64,000 bases of DNA. It comes from Thermovenabulum sp049723235 (GTDB lineage Bacteria; Bacillota; Thermosediminibacteria; Thermosediminibacterales; Thermosediminibacteraceae). The position numbers and the translations under genes are program-made. A model generated the notes under the pieces. That model was given only the letters and a program-made list of their open reading frames with translations, was not told where the DNA came from and made no database searches. Shown here piece by piece: positions 41,079-49,457 of the stretch. The stretch covers positions 1-64,000 of the forward strand of contig NZ_JBNARB010000001.1 in the NCBI RefSeq assembly GCF_049723235.1, written 5' to 3'. Positions within the stretch are counted from its first letter, which is position 1. The number at the start of each line of letters is the position of its first letter.

Positions 41079-41900
41079 ATGCGGGCTCTCTGGAGGGGTT
41101 CCATCAGTTTTGGGCTTGTAAACGTCCCTGTAAAAATGTATGCGGCTACCGAAAGAAAGAATCTGAGCTTCAGGCAAATACACAGGGAATGCGGCACTCC
41201 CATACGCTATGAAAAAGTATGCCCTTTTTGCAATCGAAAGGTAAAGGACGAGGAAATAGCCCGGGGTTACGAATACGAAAAGGGAAAATTTGTAGTTATT
41301 GAGGATAAGGACTTAGAGGCAATCCCCGATGAAACCGTGCGAACCATTGACATCGTTGATTTTGTTGACCTAAGAGAAATAGATCCGGTTTATTTTGATC
41401 ATTCCTATTATCTTGGTCCTGAAGGAACCGGTCAGAAGGCTTATCTTTTACTCATTGAGGCTTTAAAAAAGACGGGGAAAATTGCAATAGCAAAGGTGAT
41501 GATAAGGTCGAAATACAGCCTTGCGTGCCTGAGGCCTTTCGGTGAAAACTACTTAGTAATGGAAACCATGTTTTATCCCGATGAGGTAAGGGATGTCGGC
41601 GAGATAGAGCTTTCGCCCAATATAAAGCTGCATGAAAACGAAATAAAAATGGCGGTGCAGCTTATAAATTCTTTATCCACTCAGTTTATTCCTGAAAAGT
41701 ACACCGATGAGTACAGAAAGGCTCTTCTTGAAATAATAAAGGCAAAAGTGGAAGGCCAGGAGGTAAAAATACCTGCTGCTAAGGAAGAAAAGGTGGTAGA
41801 TCTGATGGAAGCCCTCAGAGCGAGCCTGGCATTGGTGGAAAAGGAAAAGGAAGGCAAGGAACGCACTTCTGGCCGCAGGAAAAAGAGGGCTACCTCATGA
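41079..41900 (+). CDS. ku: Ku protein (non-homologous end joining)
   Basis: 273 residues, bacterial homodimeric Ku. The core starts with the canonical MRALWRGSISFGLVNVPVKMY, and CPFCNRKV may be a zinc-binding pair. It encircles broken DNA ends and recruits LigD. The C-terminal ~50 residues are Lys/Arg-rich (EKEKEGKERTSGRRKKRATS), the usual DNA-binding and LigD-recruiting tail. ATG 41079 is used after GAGGAGGTGAT. Its stop overlaps the stop of the convergent ligase gene within TCATGA. Confidence 0.96.
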   Translation: MRALWRGSISFGLVNVPVKMYAATERKNLSFRQIHRECGTPIRYEKVCPFCNRKVKDEEIARGYEYEKGKFVVIEDKDLEAIPDETVRTIDIVDFVDLREIDPVYFDHSYYLGPEGTGQKAYLLLIEALKKTGKIAIAKVMIRSKYSLACLRPFGENYLVMETMFYPDEVRDVGEIELSPNIKLHENEIKMAVQLINSLSTQFIPEKYTDEYRKALLEIIKAKVEGQEVKIPAAKEEKVVDLMEALRASLALVEKEKEGKERTSGRRKKRATS

Positions 41901-42821
41901 AACTAAATTTATCCGGCGAATTACCGGTTGCCTGAGATAGCCCTCTTCGGTGTAATCAAAGAATTCTACCTCCACACTTATAATGGGTGAAACCCAGACC
42001 GGCTTTTCTCCTTTTTGGACATCAGGGGGAAATGAAAAGGGGCAGATTTTTTCGACAGTGTTTGACAAAGCTTCAAATAAAAGCTTTTTTTCGATCTCGT
42101 CAAGGCCGCTCCCGGCTCTGCCAATAAACACAAGGTCGTTTTCTAACATTTGTCCCAAGAAAAGGGAACGGACTTTTTTACCTTCCGAAAGGAATCCGCC
42201 TATAAGGGCGGTTATCTGACGGCGGTTTTTTATTTTAAGCCATTTTTCGCTCTTTTTTCCAATCTCGTAGATGCTGTCCATCCTTTTTGCTACTATACCT
42301 TCCCAGCCTTTTTCCTTTATTACATCAAATAAGGCTTTTCCTTTGCCGGGAAAGGTATCGGTTACCACAACAGGGTCCGAAGAGTTCAGGGAGGATTTTA
42401 ATATCTGGTCTCGTTGAAAAAAGGGTAAATGTATAAGGCTTTTTTCCTTCCAAAAGAGGATATCAAATACCACATAGGTGACGGGTATTCTTGACGCTAA
42501 ATATTTTACGGTCCGGGGGTCTGAGGCTTTATCCCTTCTCATTAGCTGGTGAAAATTGGGTTTTCCATCTTTAATTGCTATGATTTCTCCATCTAATATT
42601 GCCCGCGTATTTTTCAGGGCTTCAGCAAGTGCATCCACCACTTCCGGGTAGCGTTCCGTACGCTTACTCTTTTTTCGGTTAAAAAGTTCAACCTTACCGT
42701 GAGAATGGGCAATTATCCTTGTGCCGTCCCACTTTACCTGAAAACCAAAATTTGTATCATCAAAAGGCTCAGGATAAGGTACCGGTTCCATCGGGATAAA
42801 GGGTATCCCCGGTATTATCAT
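41895..42821 (-). CDS. ligD: ATP-dependent DNA ligase, LigD ligase domain as a separate protein
   Basis: 308 residues. The adenylation motif is KWDGTR (motif I, lysine about residue 30), followed by ILDGEIIA (III), FDILFWKEKSL (IIIa), EGIVAKR (IV) and KWLKIKN (V), then the OB-fold domain with VEFFDYTEEGYLRQP. This equals the ligase part of LigD, sealing ends in NHEJ, without fused polymerase or phosphoesterase domains. Convergent with ku and divergent from the polymerase gene, so the three NHEJ genes sit together in two orientations. Confidence 0.93.
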   Translation of the reverse strand: MIIPGIPFIPMEPVPYPEPFDDTNFGFQVKWDGTRIIAHSHGKVELFNRKKSKRTERYPEVVDALAEALKNTRAILDGEIIAIKDGKPNFHQLMRRDKASDPRTVKYLASRIPVTYVVFDILFWKEKSLIHLPFFQRDQILKSSLNSSDPVVVTDTFPGKGKALFDVIKEKGWEGIVAKRMDSIYEIGKKSEKWLKIKNRRQITALIGGFLSEGKKVRSLFLGQMLENDLVFIGRAGSGLDEIEKKLLFEALSNTVEKICPFSFPPDVQKGEKPVWVSPIISVEVEFFDYTEEGYLRQPVIRRINLVS

Positions 42822-42890
42822 AGTTAATCACCATAATTATTGTGCCCATTTTATCATTTTTTACAATTTTAAGATCGGCAGGTGAGACCT

Positions 42891-43796
42891 TTGTCCATAG
42901 TAGTAGTAGAAGGCGAAAAATTAAAACTCAGCAATCTTTCAAAAAAGATGTGGCCTGATGAAAATATAACAAAGGCCGAATTTATAAATTATTACGTGAA
43001 AATAGCCCCCTTTTTATTACCCTACTTAAAAGATCGCCCGGTGGTCTTTACGCGCTATCCCGATGGAATAAAAGGCAAGGCTTTTTACCAAAAAAACATA
43101 CCCGATTACGCACCCGAATGGTTAAAGACTTACGATGAAGTAAGCTTCAATAATGGTAGAAAAAAAATAATACGCTATGCGGTCCTGAATGATTTGAAAA
43201 GCCTCCTTTGGGCGGCCAATCAGGCAAGTCTCGAGATTCACCCCTGGCTTTCTCGTATTGAAACAATAGACTATCCGGACTTTGCCGTATTTGATTTAGA
43301 TCCCATGGAAAATACAGGGTTTGAGGATGCCCGGCAATTAGCCTTAGCATTAAAAAATATATTTGATATGGAAGGGATTAAAGGTTTTCCAAAGACATCG
43401 GGGGCTACCGGAATTCAAATTTTTGTTCCCGTAAAACCGCAGTATACCTATAATGAGGTAAGAAATTTTGTGGAGTTTTTCTGCAGGGTTCTTGAAAAAA
43501 CTTTTCCGGAAAAATCTACGACAAAGAGAAATGTGAAAAATCGAGAGGGTAAAGTCTATTTAGATTATCTTCAAAACGTAAAAGGTAAAACCCTTATAGC
43601 TCCGTATAGTCCAAGACCGCTCCCCGGTGCTCCCGTCTCGGCACCGGTTACATGGGAAGAGCTTGAAAAAGGCGTTTTACCTGATGCATTCAATATAAGA
43701 AACATGCCCGAAAGGCTAAAAAAAGTAGGGGACCTTTTTCAAGGGGTCTTAAAGGAGAAGCAAAAAATCGATAAGTGGATAGAAAAAATTTTTTAA
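42891..43796 (+). CDS. ligD: LigD polymerase (primase-like) domain as a separate protein
   Basis: 301 residues of the archaeo-eukaryotic primase-like LigD polymerase family, which adds (ribo)nucleotides at ends during NHEJ. Visible motifs are LSNLSKKMWPDENITKAEFINYY near the N-terminus, AVFDLDPM (catalytic DxD), KTSGATGIQIFVP (conserved SGxKGxH-like, here SGATGIQ, so the usual histidine is Gln) and APYSPRPLPGAPVSAPVTWEEL. TTG 42891 is preferred because AGGTGA is 5 bases upstream; GTG 42882 overlaps it. It is divergent from the ligase gene. Confidence 0.92.
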   Translation: MSIVVVEGEKLKLSNLSKKMWPDENITKAEFINYYVKIAPFLLPYLKDRPVVFTRYPDGIKGKAFYQKNIPDYAPEWLKTYDEVSFNNGRKKIIRYAVLNDLKSLLWAANQASLEIHPWLSRIETIDYPDFAVFDLDPMENTGFEDARQLALALKNIFDMEGIKGFPKTSGATGIQIFVPVKPQYTYNEVRNFVEFFCRVLEKTFPEKSTTKRNVKNREGKVYLDYLQNVKGKTLIAPYSPRPLPGAPVSAPVTWEELEKGVLPDAFNIRNMPERLKKVGDLFQGVLKEKQKIDKWIEKIF

Positions 43797-43812
43797 TTTT
43801 AAGATTTATATA

Positions 43813-43842
43813 GCCGTTAATAAAAAACGGTAATTTTTTTTT
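43813..43842 (+). terminator. Probable terminator after the LigD polymerase gene
   Basis: A short stem GCCGTT/AACGGT (43813-43818 with 43826-43831) and a long T run at 43834-43842. Confidence 0.55.
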
Positions 43843-43851
43843 GAAAACATA

Positions 43852-43880
43852 TTGCATAATTATTCAATAATATTTATAAT
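43852..43880 (+). promoter_or_regulatory. Promoter of argFGH
   Basis: TTGCAT at 43852-43857, a 17-base spacer and a perfect TATAAT at 43875-43880. The -35 box lies inside the ARG box. Confidence 0.65.
43853..43866. promoter_or_regulatory. ARG box (ArgR/AhrC operator)
   Basis: TGCATAATTATTCA differs at one position from the ArgR-type palindrome TGAATAATTATTCA. It covers the -35 region of the argFGH promoter, so arginine-bound ArgR would block transcription. The repressor gene is not in the window. Confidence 0.7.
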
Positions 43881-43908
43881 TATAAATAATATAAGTGGGG
43901 GTGATTGT

Positions 43909-44871
43909 ATGGGTATTAACATTTGCGTGGAAGAAACCATGCACGGGATAAAAAGAAAGGACCTCCTGGAGATCGGTGAGCTCAATAAAAAGGAAATATT
44001 AAAGATACTTTCTCTTTCAGAATCTATTAAAAAAAGGGGAAGGGACATTAATTATCAGCCATTAAAGGGTAAAACCTTAGCGATGATTTTTGAAAAAAAT
44101 TCTACCAGGACAAGGGTTTCCTTTGAAGTGGCCATGTGGCAGCTGGGAGGTTACGGCCTTTACCTGAATAAAAGCGACCTTCAATTGGGGCGGGGAGAAA
44201 CAATAGAAGACACCGCACGGGTTTTATCAAGATATGTGGATGGAATTATGATAAGAGCCTATTACCATGAAGATGTAAAAAAATTGGCAAGTTTTGCGAG
44301 CGTACCGGTAATAAACGGATTGACGGATTATGAACATCCCTGCCAGGCACTGGCAGACTTATTTACTATTTATGAAAAAAAGAGAAGGCTTTCGGGACTG
44401 AAATTGGCGTTCATAGGCGATGGCTGTAATAACATGGCAAATTCACTCATATTTGGATGTGCAAAAGTGGGCATGGACATTGCGGTGGCTTCTCCGAAAG
44501 GGTATCAGCCGGGGAAAGATGTTTTGAATAAAGCAAAAGAGGATTCACTGATGAACAATTCTAAAATCATCGTAACCGAAGATGTGATAGAAGCTGCTGA
44601 AAACGCGGATGTAATTTATACCGATGTATGGACCAGCATGGGGCAGGAAAGGGAGGCGGAGGAAAGGAAGAAGGTTTTTTCCGGATATCAGGTTAACGGG
44701 CAAATTTTGAAAAAGGCCAAAAAAGATGTAATAGTTATGCACTGTTTGCCGGCACACAGGGGGGAGGAAATCACTGATGAGGTGCTGGATGGCCCCAATT
44801 CTGTTGTGTTTGATCAGGCGGAAAATCGACTTCACGTCCAGAAGGCAATTCTCATTTCGCTGATGATCTAA
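43909..44871 (+). CDS. argF: Ornithine carbamoyltransferase
   Basis: 320 residues. The carbamoyl phosphate loop STRTR (near residue 65), HPCQALADL, the ornithine-binding region and HCLPAHRGEEI with the active-site cysteine are all present; the DVWTSMGQE segment is typical of OTCases. It makes citrulline from ornithine and carbamoyl phosphate. ATG 43909 is chosen after GTGGGGGTGAT; upstream in-frame starts lie in the promoter region. Confidence 0.95.
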   Translation: MGINICVEETMHGIKRKDLLEIGELNKKEILKILSLSESIKKRGRDINYQPLKGKTLAMIFEKNSTRTRVSFEVAMWQLGGYGLYLNKSDLQLGRGETIEDTARVLSRYVDGIMIRAYYHEDVKKLASFASVPVINGLTDYEHPCQALADLFTIYEKKRRLSGLKLAFIGDGCNNMANSLIFGCAKVGMDIAVASPKGYQPGKDVLNKAKEDSLMNNSKIIVTEDVIEAAENADVIYTDVWTSMGQEREAEERKKVFSGYQVNGQILKKAKKDVIVMHCLPAHRGEEITDEVLDGPNSVVFDQAENRLHVQKAILISLMI

Positions 44872-44896
44872 AAATGTTTTTAAGGAGGAATGTAAA

Positions 44897-46090
44897 ATGA
44901 AAAAGGTGGTCCTTGCTTATTCGGGAGGACTCGATACTTCGGTAGCAATAAAGTGGTTGAAAGAAAAATACGATTGTGAAGTGGTGGCTTTATGCGCAGA
45001 CTTAGGGGAGGGTAAGGACTTAGAGTTTATTAAAAATAAGGCTTTAAAAATTGGAGCTATAAAAAGTTACGTATTTGATGTTAAAGAGGAATTTTTAAAA
45101 AACTACGCTTTTGCTGCACTGAAAGCCAATGCCCTTTATGAAGGAGTTTATCCTCTGAGCTCCGCACTTTCACGACCGCTGATTGCGAAGCTCCTGGTAG
45201 AGGTCGCAAAGGAAGAAGGGGCTTTTGCAGTAGCCCACGGATGTACGGGCAAGGGAAATGATCAGGTGAGGTTTGATGTATCGGTAGCGGCTTTAGCACC
45301 TGAACTTACCGTTATTGCACCCGTAAGGGAATGGAGCATGTCCCGGGAAGAAGAGGTGGAATATGCGGCAAAGCATGGAATCCCAATACCTGTGGAAAAA
45401 GAAAATCCCTTCAGCATAGATCAAAATCTGTGGGGAAGGAGCATTGAGTGCGGAGTCTTAGAGGATCCATGGGTGGAACCGCCGGAGGAAGCGTTTGAAT
45501 GGACCGTTTCAATAAAAGATGCGCCGAACGAGCCATCCTATGTGGAAATAACCTTTTATAAAGGAGAACCGGTAGAATTAAATGGAGAAGAATTTTCCCA
45601 GGTAGAAATCGTAGAGAAATTGAATAAGATAGCGGGAGCAAACGGTTTTGGAAGGATTGATCATATAGAAAATAGATTGGTGGGGATAAAATCCAGGGAG
45701 GTTTATGAATGTCCGGCATCGCTCCTCTTAATAAAAGCTCATAGAGAATTAGAATGCCTTACCCTTCCCCGGGAGGTGCAGCATTTTAAATACATTATTG
45801 AACAAAAATACGCAGAAATAATTTACAACGGCTTATGGTTTTCTCCTTTGAAGGAAGCCTTAGACGCATTTATTGAAGAAACTCAAAAATACGTTAATGG
45901 AATTGTACGTATAAAAATATTTAAAGGAACTGCGGAAGTGGTGGGAAGGAAATCAATAAATTCAATGTACGATGTTAAACTGGCCACTTATGCCGAAGGA
46001 GATTTGTTCGACCACAATGCAGCAAAAGGTTTTATTAAGCTTTTTGGGCTCCCCACAAAGGTATTTTCCCAGGTAAATAAAGGAAAATAA
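44897..46090 (+). CDS. argG: Argininosuccinate synthase
   Basis: 397 residues. The N-type ATP pyrophosphatase loop AYSGGLDTSVAIKW opens the protein, with AHGCTGKGNDQVRFD and the citrulline/aspartate loop in ENPFSIDQNLWGRSIECG. It joins citrulline and aspartate. AAGGAGGAA precedes the ATG; 25 bases after argF. Confidence 0.97.
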   Translation: MKKVVLAYSGGLDTSVAIKWLKEKYDCEVVALCADLGEGKDLEFIKNKALKIGAIKSYVFDVKEEFLKNYAFAALKANALYEGVYPLSSALSRPLIAKLLVEVAKEEGAFAVAHGCTGKGNDQVRFDVSVAALAPELTVIAPVREWSMSREEEVEYAAKHGIPIPVEKENPFSIDQNLWGRSIECGVLEDPWVEPPEEAFEWTVSIKDAPNEPSYVEITFYKGEPVELNGEEFSQVEIVEKLNKIAGANGFGRIDHIENRLVGIKSREVYECPASLLLIKAHRELECLTLPREVQHFKYIIEQKYAEIIYNGLWFSPLKEALDAFIEETQKYVNGIVRIKIFKGTAEVVGRKSINSMYDVKLATYAEGDLFDHNAAKGFIKLFGLPTKVFSQVNKGK

Positions 46091-46107
46091 TGATACGGGG
46101 TGGTTTG

Positions 46108-47385
46108 ATGAATAAAAAACTGTGGGGTGGAAGGTTTGAAAAGGATACCGATGCGCTTGTAGAAGAATTTACCGCATCTATCTATTTTGATAAAGACCTT
46201 TATAAAGAGGACATAATTGGAAGTATGGCTCATGCCCGGATGCTGGCGAAAACCGGTATAATATCGAAGGAAGAAGCGGCTCAAATTATAAAGGGATTAC
46301 TGGAAATAAAGGCTGAGATCGAAAATGGAATGTTTGAATATACGGCGGAATTGGAAGATATACACATGCATATTGAAAGAAGGCTTTTTGAAAAAATAGG
46401 CACGGTGGCCGGAAAGCTTCATACGGCCCGAAGCAGGAACGACCAGGTAGCTCTTGATATGCACCTTTATGTTAAAGAAAAGATAGATGAGGTAGTAAAA
46501 GGTATAGATATTCTCATGGGTACTTTATGGGAATTATCCCTAAATCATCAAAATACCGTAGTTCCGGGTTACACCCATTTGCAAAGGGCTCAACCAATTT
46601 TTCTTTCGGATTACTTTAAGGCTTATTACCATATGCTGAGAAGGGATAAAGGGAGGTTTTTAAAAGCAAAGGAAAACGCCGATTTAATGCCCCTCGGCGC
46701 CTGTGCCTTAGCCGGGACCACTCTTCCCATCGACAGGGTTTTTGTAAAAGAACAGCTGGGTTTTTCTAAAATATATGAAAATACAATAGATGCGGTAAGC
46801 GATAGGGATTTTATCCTGGAATTCCTATCTGCTTCTTCCATAATAATGGTGCATCTTTCCAGGTTGGCCGAAGACTTGATATTATGGAGCACATCCGAAT
46901 TTAATTTTATCGAATTGGACGATGCTTACTCTACGGGGAGCAGCATTATGCCTCAAAAGAAAAACCCCGACGTACTGGAGCTCATCAGGGGGAAAACGGG
47001 GCGGGTATTCGGAAATTTAATTTCGGTTTTGACGATGATGAAGGGGCTTCCGCTTTCCTACAACAGGGATATGCAGGAAGACAAAGAACCGCTCTTTGAT
47101 ACGGTAAATACGGTTATAGCCTGCCTTAGCGTACTTCCCGGGCTTTTAAAAACGATGAAGGTAAAAAAGGAAAATATGAAAAAAGCGGTAGAAGATAGCT
47201 TTATAGATGCCACTTATTTTGCGGAATACCTGGTTAAAAAAGGGATGCCCTTTCGACATGCCCACGAAGTGGTAGGAAAAATGGTGTCTTACTGCATTAA
47301 AAAGAATAAAAAATTGAGGGATTTAAGTTTAATGGAACTTAAAAATTTTTCATCCCTCTTTGAAGAAGATGTGAAGGATTTATAA
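46108..47385 (+). CDS. argH: Argininosuccinate lyase
   Basis: 425 residues of the fumarase/aspartase superfamily. MNKKLWGGRF, TARSRNDQVALDMHLY, HLQRAQP and the flexible signature GSSIMPQKKNPDVLELIRGK are conserved. It splits argininosuccinate to arginine and fumarate. ATG 46108 is preferred (GGGGTGG just upstream); ATG 46090 overlaps the argG stop. Confidence 0.96.
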   Translation: MNKKLWGGRFEKDTDALVEEFTASIYFDKDLYKEDIIGSMAHARMLAKTGIISKEEAAQIIKGLLEIKAEIENGMFEYTAELEDIHMHIERRLFEKIGTVAGKLHTARSRNDQVALDMHLYVKEKIDEVVKGIDILMGTLWELSLNHQNTVVPGYTHLQRAQPIFLSDYFKAYYHMLRRDKGRFLKAKENADLMPLGACALAGTTLPIDRVFVKEQLGFSKIYENTIDAVSDRDFILEFLSASSIIMVHLSRLAEDLILWSTSEFNFIELDDAYSTGSSIMPQKKNPDVLELIRGKTGRVFGNLISVLTMMKGLPLSYNRDMQEDKEPLFDTVNTVIACLSVLPGLLKTMKVKKENMKKAVEDSFIDATYFAEYLVKKGMPFRHAHEVVGKMVSYCIKKNKKLRDLSLMELKNFSSLFEEDVKDL

Positions 47386-47397
47386 GTCCTTTTTATC
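47374..47397 (+). terminator. Weak terminator at the end of argFGH
   Basis: AAGGATT and AGTCCTT form a short stem that includes the argH stop codon, followed by TTTTATCC. It faces the end of the minus-strand small gene. Confidence 0.45.
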
Positions 47398-47626
47398 CTT
47401 TCTTTTTTGCAATTATATAGTATTCACCGTTATGTCCGCCATGGGGCTGGAGGTCAAAATTACTATTCCTGAGATTTTCTATTACTACATCTGCCTGATG
47501 GGCATCAGCAGCTTCCAATTGAATAATTATTTCTTGACCGGGCTCCAATTTTTCCAGGGTTTTGTTTAAGTTTTGTATATCGCAGGAATTTATTTCCTTA
47601 CCGAAATTAAGATATATTTCTTTCAT
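47393..47626 (-). CDS. Small conserved-looking protein of unknown function
   Basis: 77 residues, beta-alpha-beta-like pattern: MKEIYLNFGKEINS, a helix around DIQNLNKTLEKL, the strand EIIIQLEAAD, a helix and YYIIAKKKG. The size and order recall TusA/SirA-like small proteins, but the TusA Cys-Pro motif is absent (one Cys in NSCDIQ). The second ATG (47626) is used because AAGGAGG is 6 bases upstream. It is monocistronic between two convergent units. I do not recognise the family. Confidence 0.65.
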   Translation of the reverse strand: MKEIYLNFGKEINSCDIQNLNKTLEKLEPGQEIIIQLEAADAHQADVVIENLRNSNFDLQPHGGHNGEYYIIAKKKG

Positions 47627-47705
47627 AAGCATCCTCCTTCAAAAATATTTTTCATTTTTTAGTTTCCCTAACAATATAAAACAATATAAGGGTGAATAAA
47701 TAAAA

Positions 47706-47744
47706 AAAACCTTCATAAGTGTGTGCTCTACTTATGAAGGTTTT
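47706..47744 (-). terminator. Terminator of the GT2 gene
   Basis: AAAACCTTCATAAGT (47706-47720) and ACTTATGAAGGTTTT (47730-47744) form a 15-bp stem with a 9-base loop. The T run is longest on the minus strand, matching the gene that ends at 47762. Confidence 0.85.
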
Positions 47745-47761
47745 TATCTTTCGAAAATCCA

Positions 47762-49174
47762 TTAAATATTTTTTACGCTTAGATCTACAGCTTCCTGAGT
47801 TCTGGGGGTCTTTACCCATACCCTGGGTTGCTTATTTAAAGCCCTTAGAATAAGTGCGGATGTATAAGGTAGAGGCAATAAAAATCCCGCCAGTGGAAGG
47901 AATAAAAGCTGCAATAGGGCTGTGAAAGTATGAAGTTTACTCCTGAACTTCATGAATTTAAGGTATTTTATGTAAAGGTAATAGGTGAATCCAAAGTAAA
48001 TAAAAACGAAAGATCTCAGGGTCCATTCAAGAGGTGCGGGGAGAAAAACGGGTTTTATAAGACCCTTCATACTCAGAATCAAAACGGCTACCGGGATTAA
48101 TACTGCCAGCTGATAGAGAGTCCATTCTACTTCTCCTTTAAGCAGGAGATTTTTTATTATAGCCTTTTTCTTTTCCGAATCATAATTATTGACTTTGCGG
48201 AATTTTTCGATTACCTGAATGTGCCCCGAAGCCCACCTCAGCCTCTGCCTGAAAAAGGATTTATAATTTTCAGGAGTCTGCTCGGTACTGACGTAAGGGA
48301 AATATTCGGGCCAGGCATCCTTTTCCAAATAGGCTCTAACACCTATTTCCAGGTCTTCGGTAAGGGCATTATAATCAAAACCGCCTATCTCTTTTAAAAG
48401 CTTTGATTCGATAAAAAGATTTGTCCCTCCTACAAAGGGAAGCTGCCTCATGAGAACCGGCATATACCATTCGTGAGCTAAGGCTTGATAAAGGGAAGCA
48501 ATTTTTGTAACAGGGCTCAGGAAAAAGAAATTTCTTACCTGAAAAACCGGCCCCTGCCATATTAAATTTTTCCGGTCGGAGGACAACCAGCGATAAGCTA
48601 TATATAAAAGCACGTCTTTTTCTGGATGACTTTCCGCATCGTAAAATCCGCAAATATCCGAATTTTTATCTATAAACGATAAACCGTAGTTTAATGCTCT
48701 GCCTTTCGTGGAAGGAACGGACTTTCCGATACACATACCCTGATAGAAACCGTCAAAGTCGTAAGGCACCATTACGTGTTTTAAAATAGGAACATTTTTT
48801 CTCTTTTTAAATTCCTCAATTTTTTGTTCAACTACTTGCTGAGTGGTCACCGCAGCTCCTTTTTCCAGCTCTTTTTCATCGGTTATCACGATTATTTCCA
48901 GCAGATTGTGAGGGTAATTTAATTTTGCGAGGTTTTCAATGGTCTGACCGATTACTTCCGCTTCCTCTCTTGCGGGGACCAAAATTGAAAACATGGGGAT
49001 TTTTTTATTTTTTTCTTTGGCTATTCTTTTCAGGTCTAACAAACTGAGGGGTCTTCTCCTGGACCAGTAGTATTTATTGGAGTAATTCATCCAGAAAAAA
49101 TACCTTAAAAAGAGGACGAAGAAGAATAAGTACAGAAAAACCGCTATAATATATATTATCTGTGGGAGTTCCAT
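47762..49174 (-). CDS. Processive family 2 glycosyltransferase, membrane-bound
   Basis: 470 residues. TM helix at about 6-28, a cytosolic GT-A domain (MFSILVPAREEAEVIGQTIENL, the FYDAESHP donor/metal site, ALTEDLEIGVRAYL and the QRLRWASGH processivity motif), then about four C-terminal TM helices. This is the layout of hyaluronan, cellulose and related beta-glycan synthases that extend and export a polysaccharide or transfer sugars to a lipid. The sugar is unknown and no PilZ domain is visible. GAGGGGG precedes the ATG. Divergent from the DedA-PAP2 gene. Confidence 0.9.
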   Translation of the reverse strand: MELPQIIYIIAVFLYLFFFVLFLRYFFWMNYSNKYYWSRRRPLSLLDLKRIAKEKNKKIPMFSILVPAREEAEVIGQTIENLAKLNYPHNLLEIIVITDEKELEKGAAVTTQQVVEQKIEEFKKRKNVPILKHVMVPYDFDGFYQGMCIGKSVPSTKGRALNYGLSFIDKNSDICGFYDAESHPEKDVLLYIAYRWLSSDRKNLIWQGPVFQVRNFFFLSPVTKIASLYQALAHEWYMPVLMRQLPFVGGTNLFIESKLLKEIGGFDYNALTEDLEIGVRAYLEKDAWPEYFPYVSTEQTPENYKSFFRQRLRWASGHIQVIEKFRKVNNYDSEKKKAIIKNLLLKGEVEWTLYQLAVLIPVAVLILSMKGLIKPVFLPAPLEWTLRSFVFIYFGFTYYLYIKYLKFMKFRSKLHTFTALLQLLFLPLAGFLLPLPYTSALILRALNKQPRVWVKTPRTQEAVDLSVKNI

Positions 49175-49241
49175 TTTATCCCCCTCTTTGTATAAAATGT
49201 TTTTGATTAAGTGCCAAAAATTTCGATAAGCACTATTAAAG

Positions 49242-49270
49242 ATTATATACCTCTATTATTCTAATTTAAA
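49242..49270 (-). promoter_or_regulatory. Probable promoter of the GT2 gene
   Basis: On the minus strand TTTAAA (49270-49265), a 17-base spacer and a perfect TATAAT (49247-49242). The remainder of the 283-base gap up to 49457 is AT-rich with no convincing plus-strand promoter. Confidence 0.5.
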
Positions 49271-49457
49271 GCACGTATATGGGCGGTTTTGCTTCTATTT
49301 TTTTCAAATTGAGTCTAAAAACCATCCCTAGGGATTTTTTTCATAAATAATTATTAAATATTGAAAAATAATGGGAATTTTCCCGTTACACATTTATATT
49401 TTGTGTATTTTTTGATAGGATATTTAAGTAAATAATTATTAAAAGGGTGCGAGGATT

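Noticed and set aside
49324..49341. ATCCC/GGGAT hairpin with T run as a terminator
   Set aside because: The loop would have only two bases and no transcript is expected to end there.
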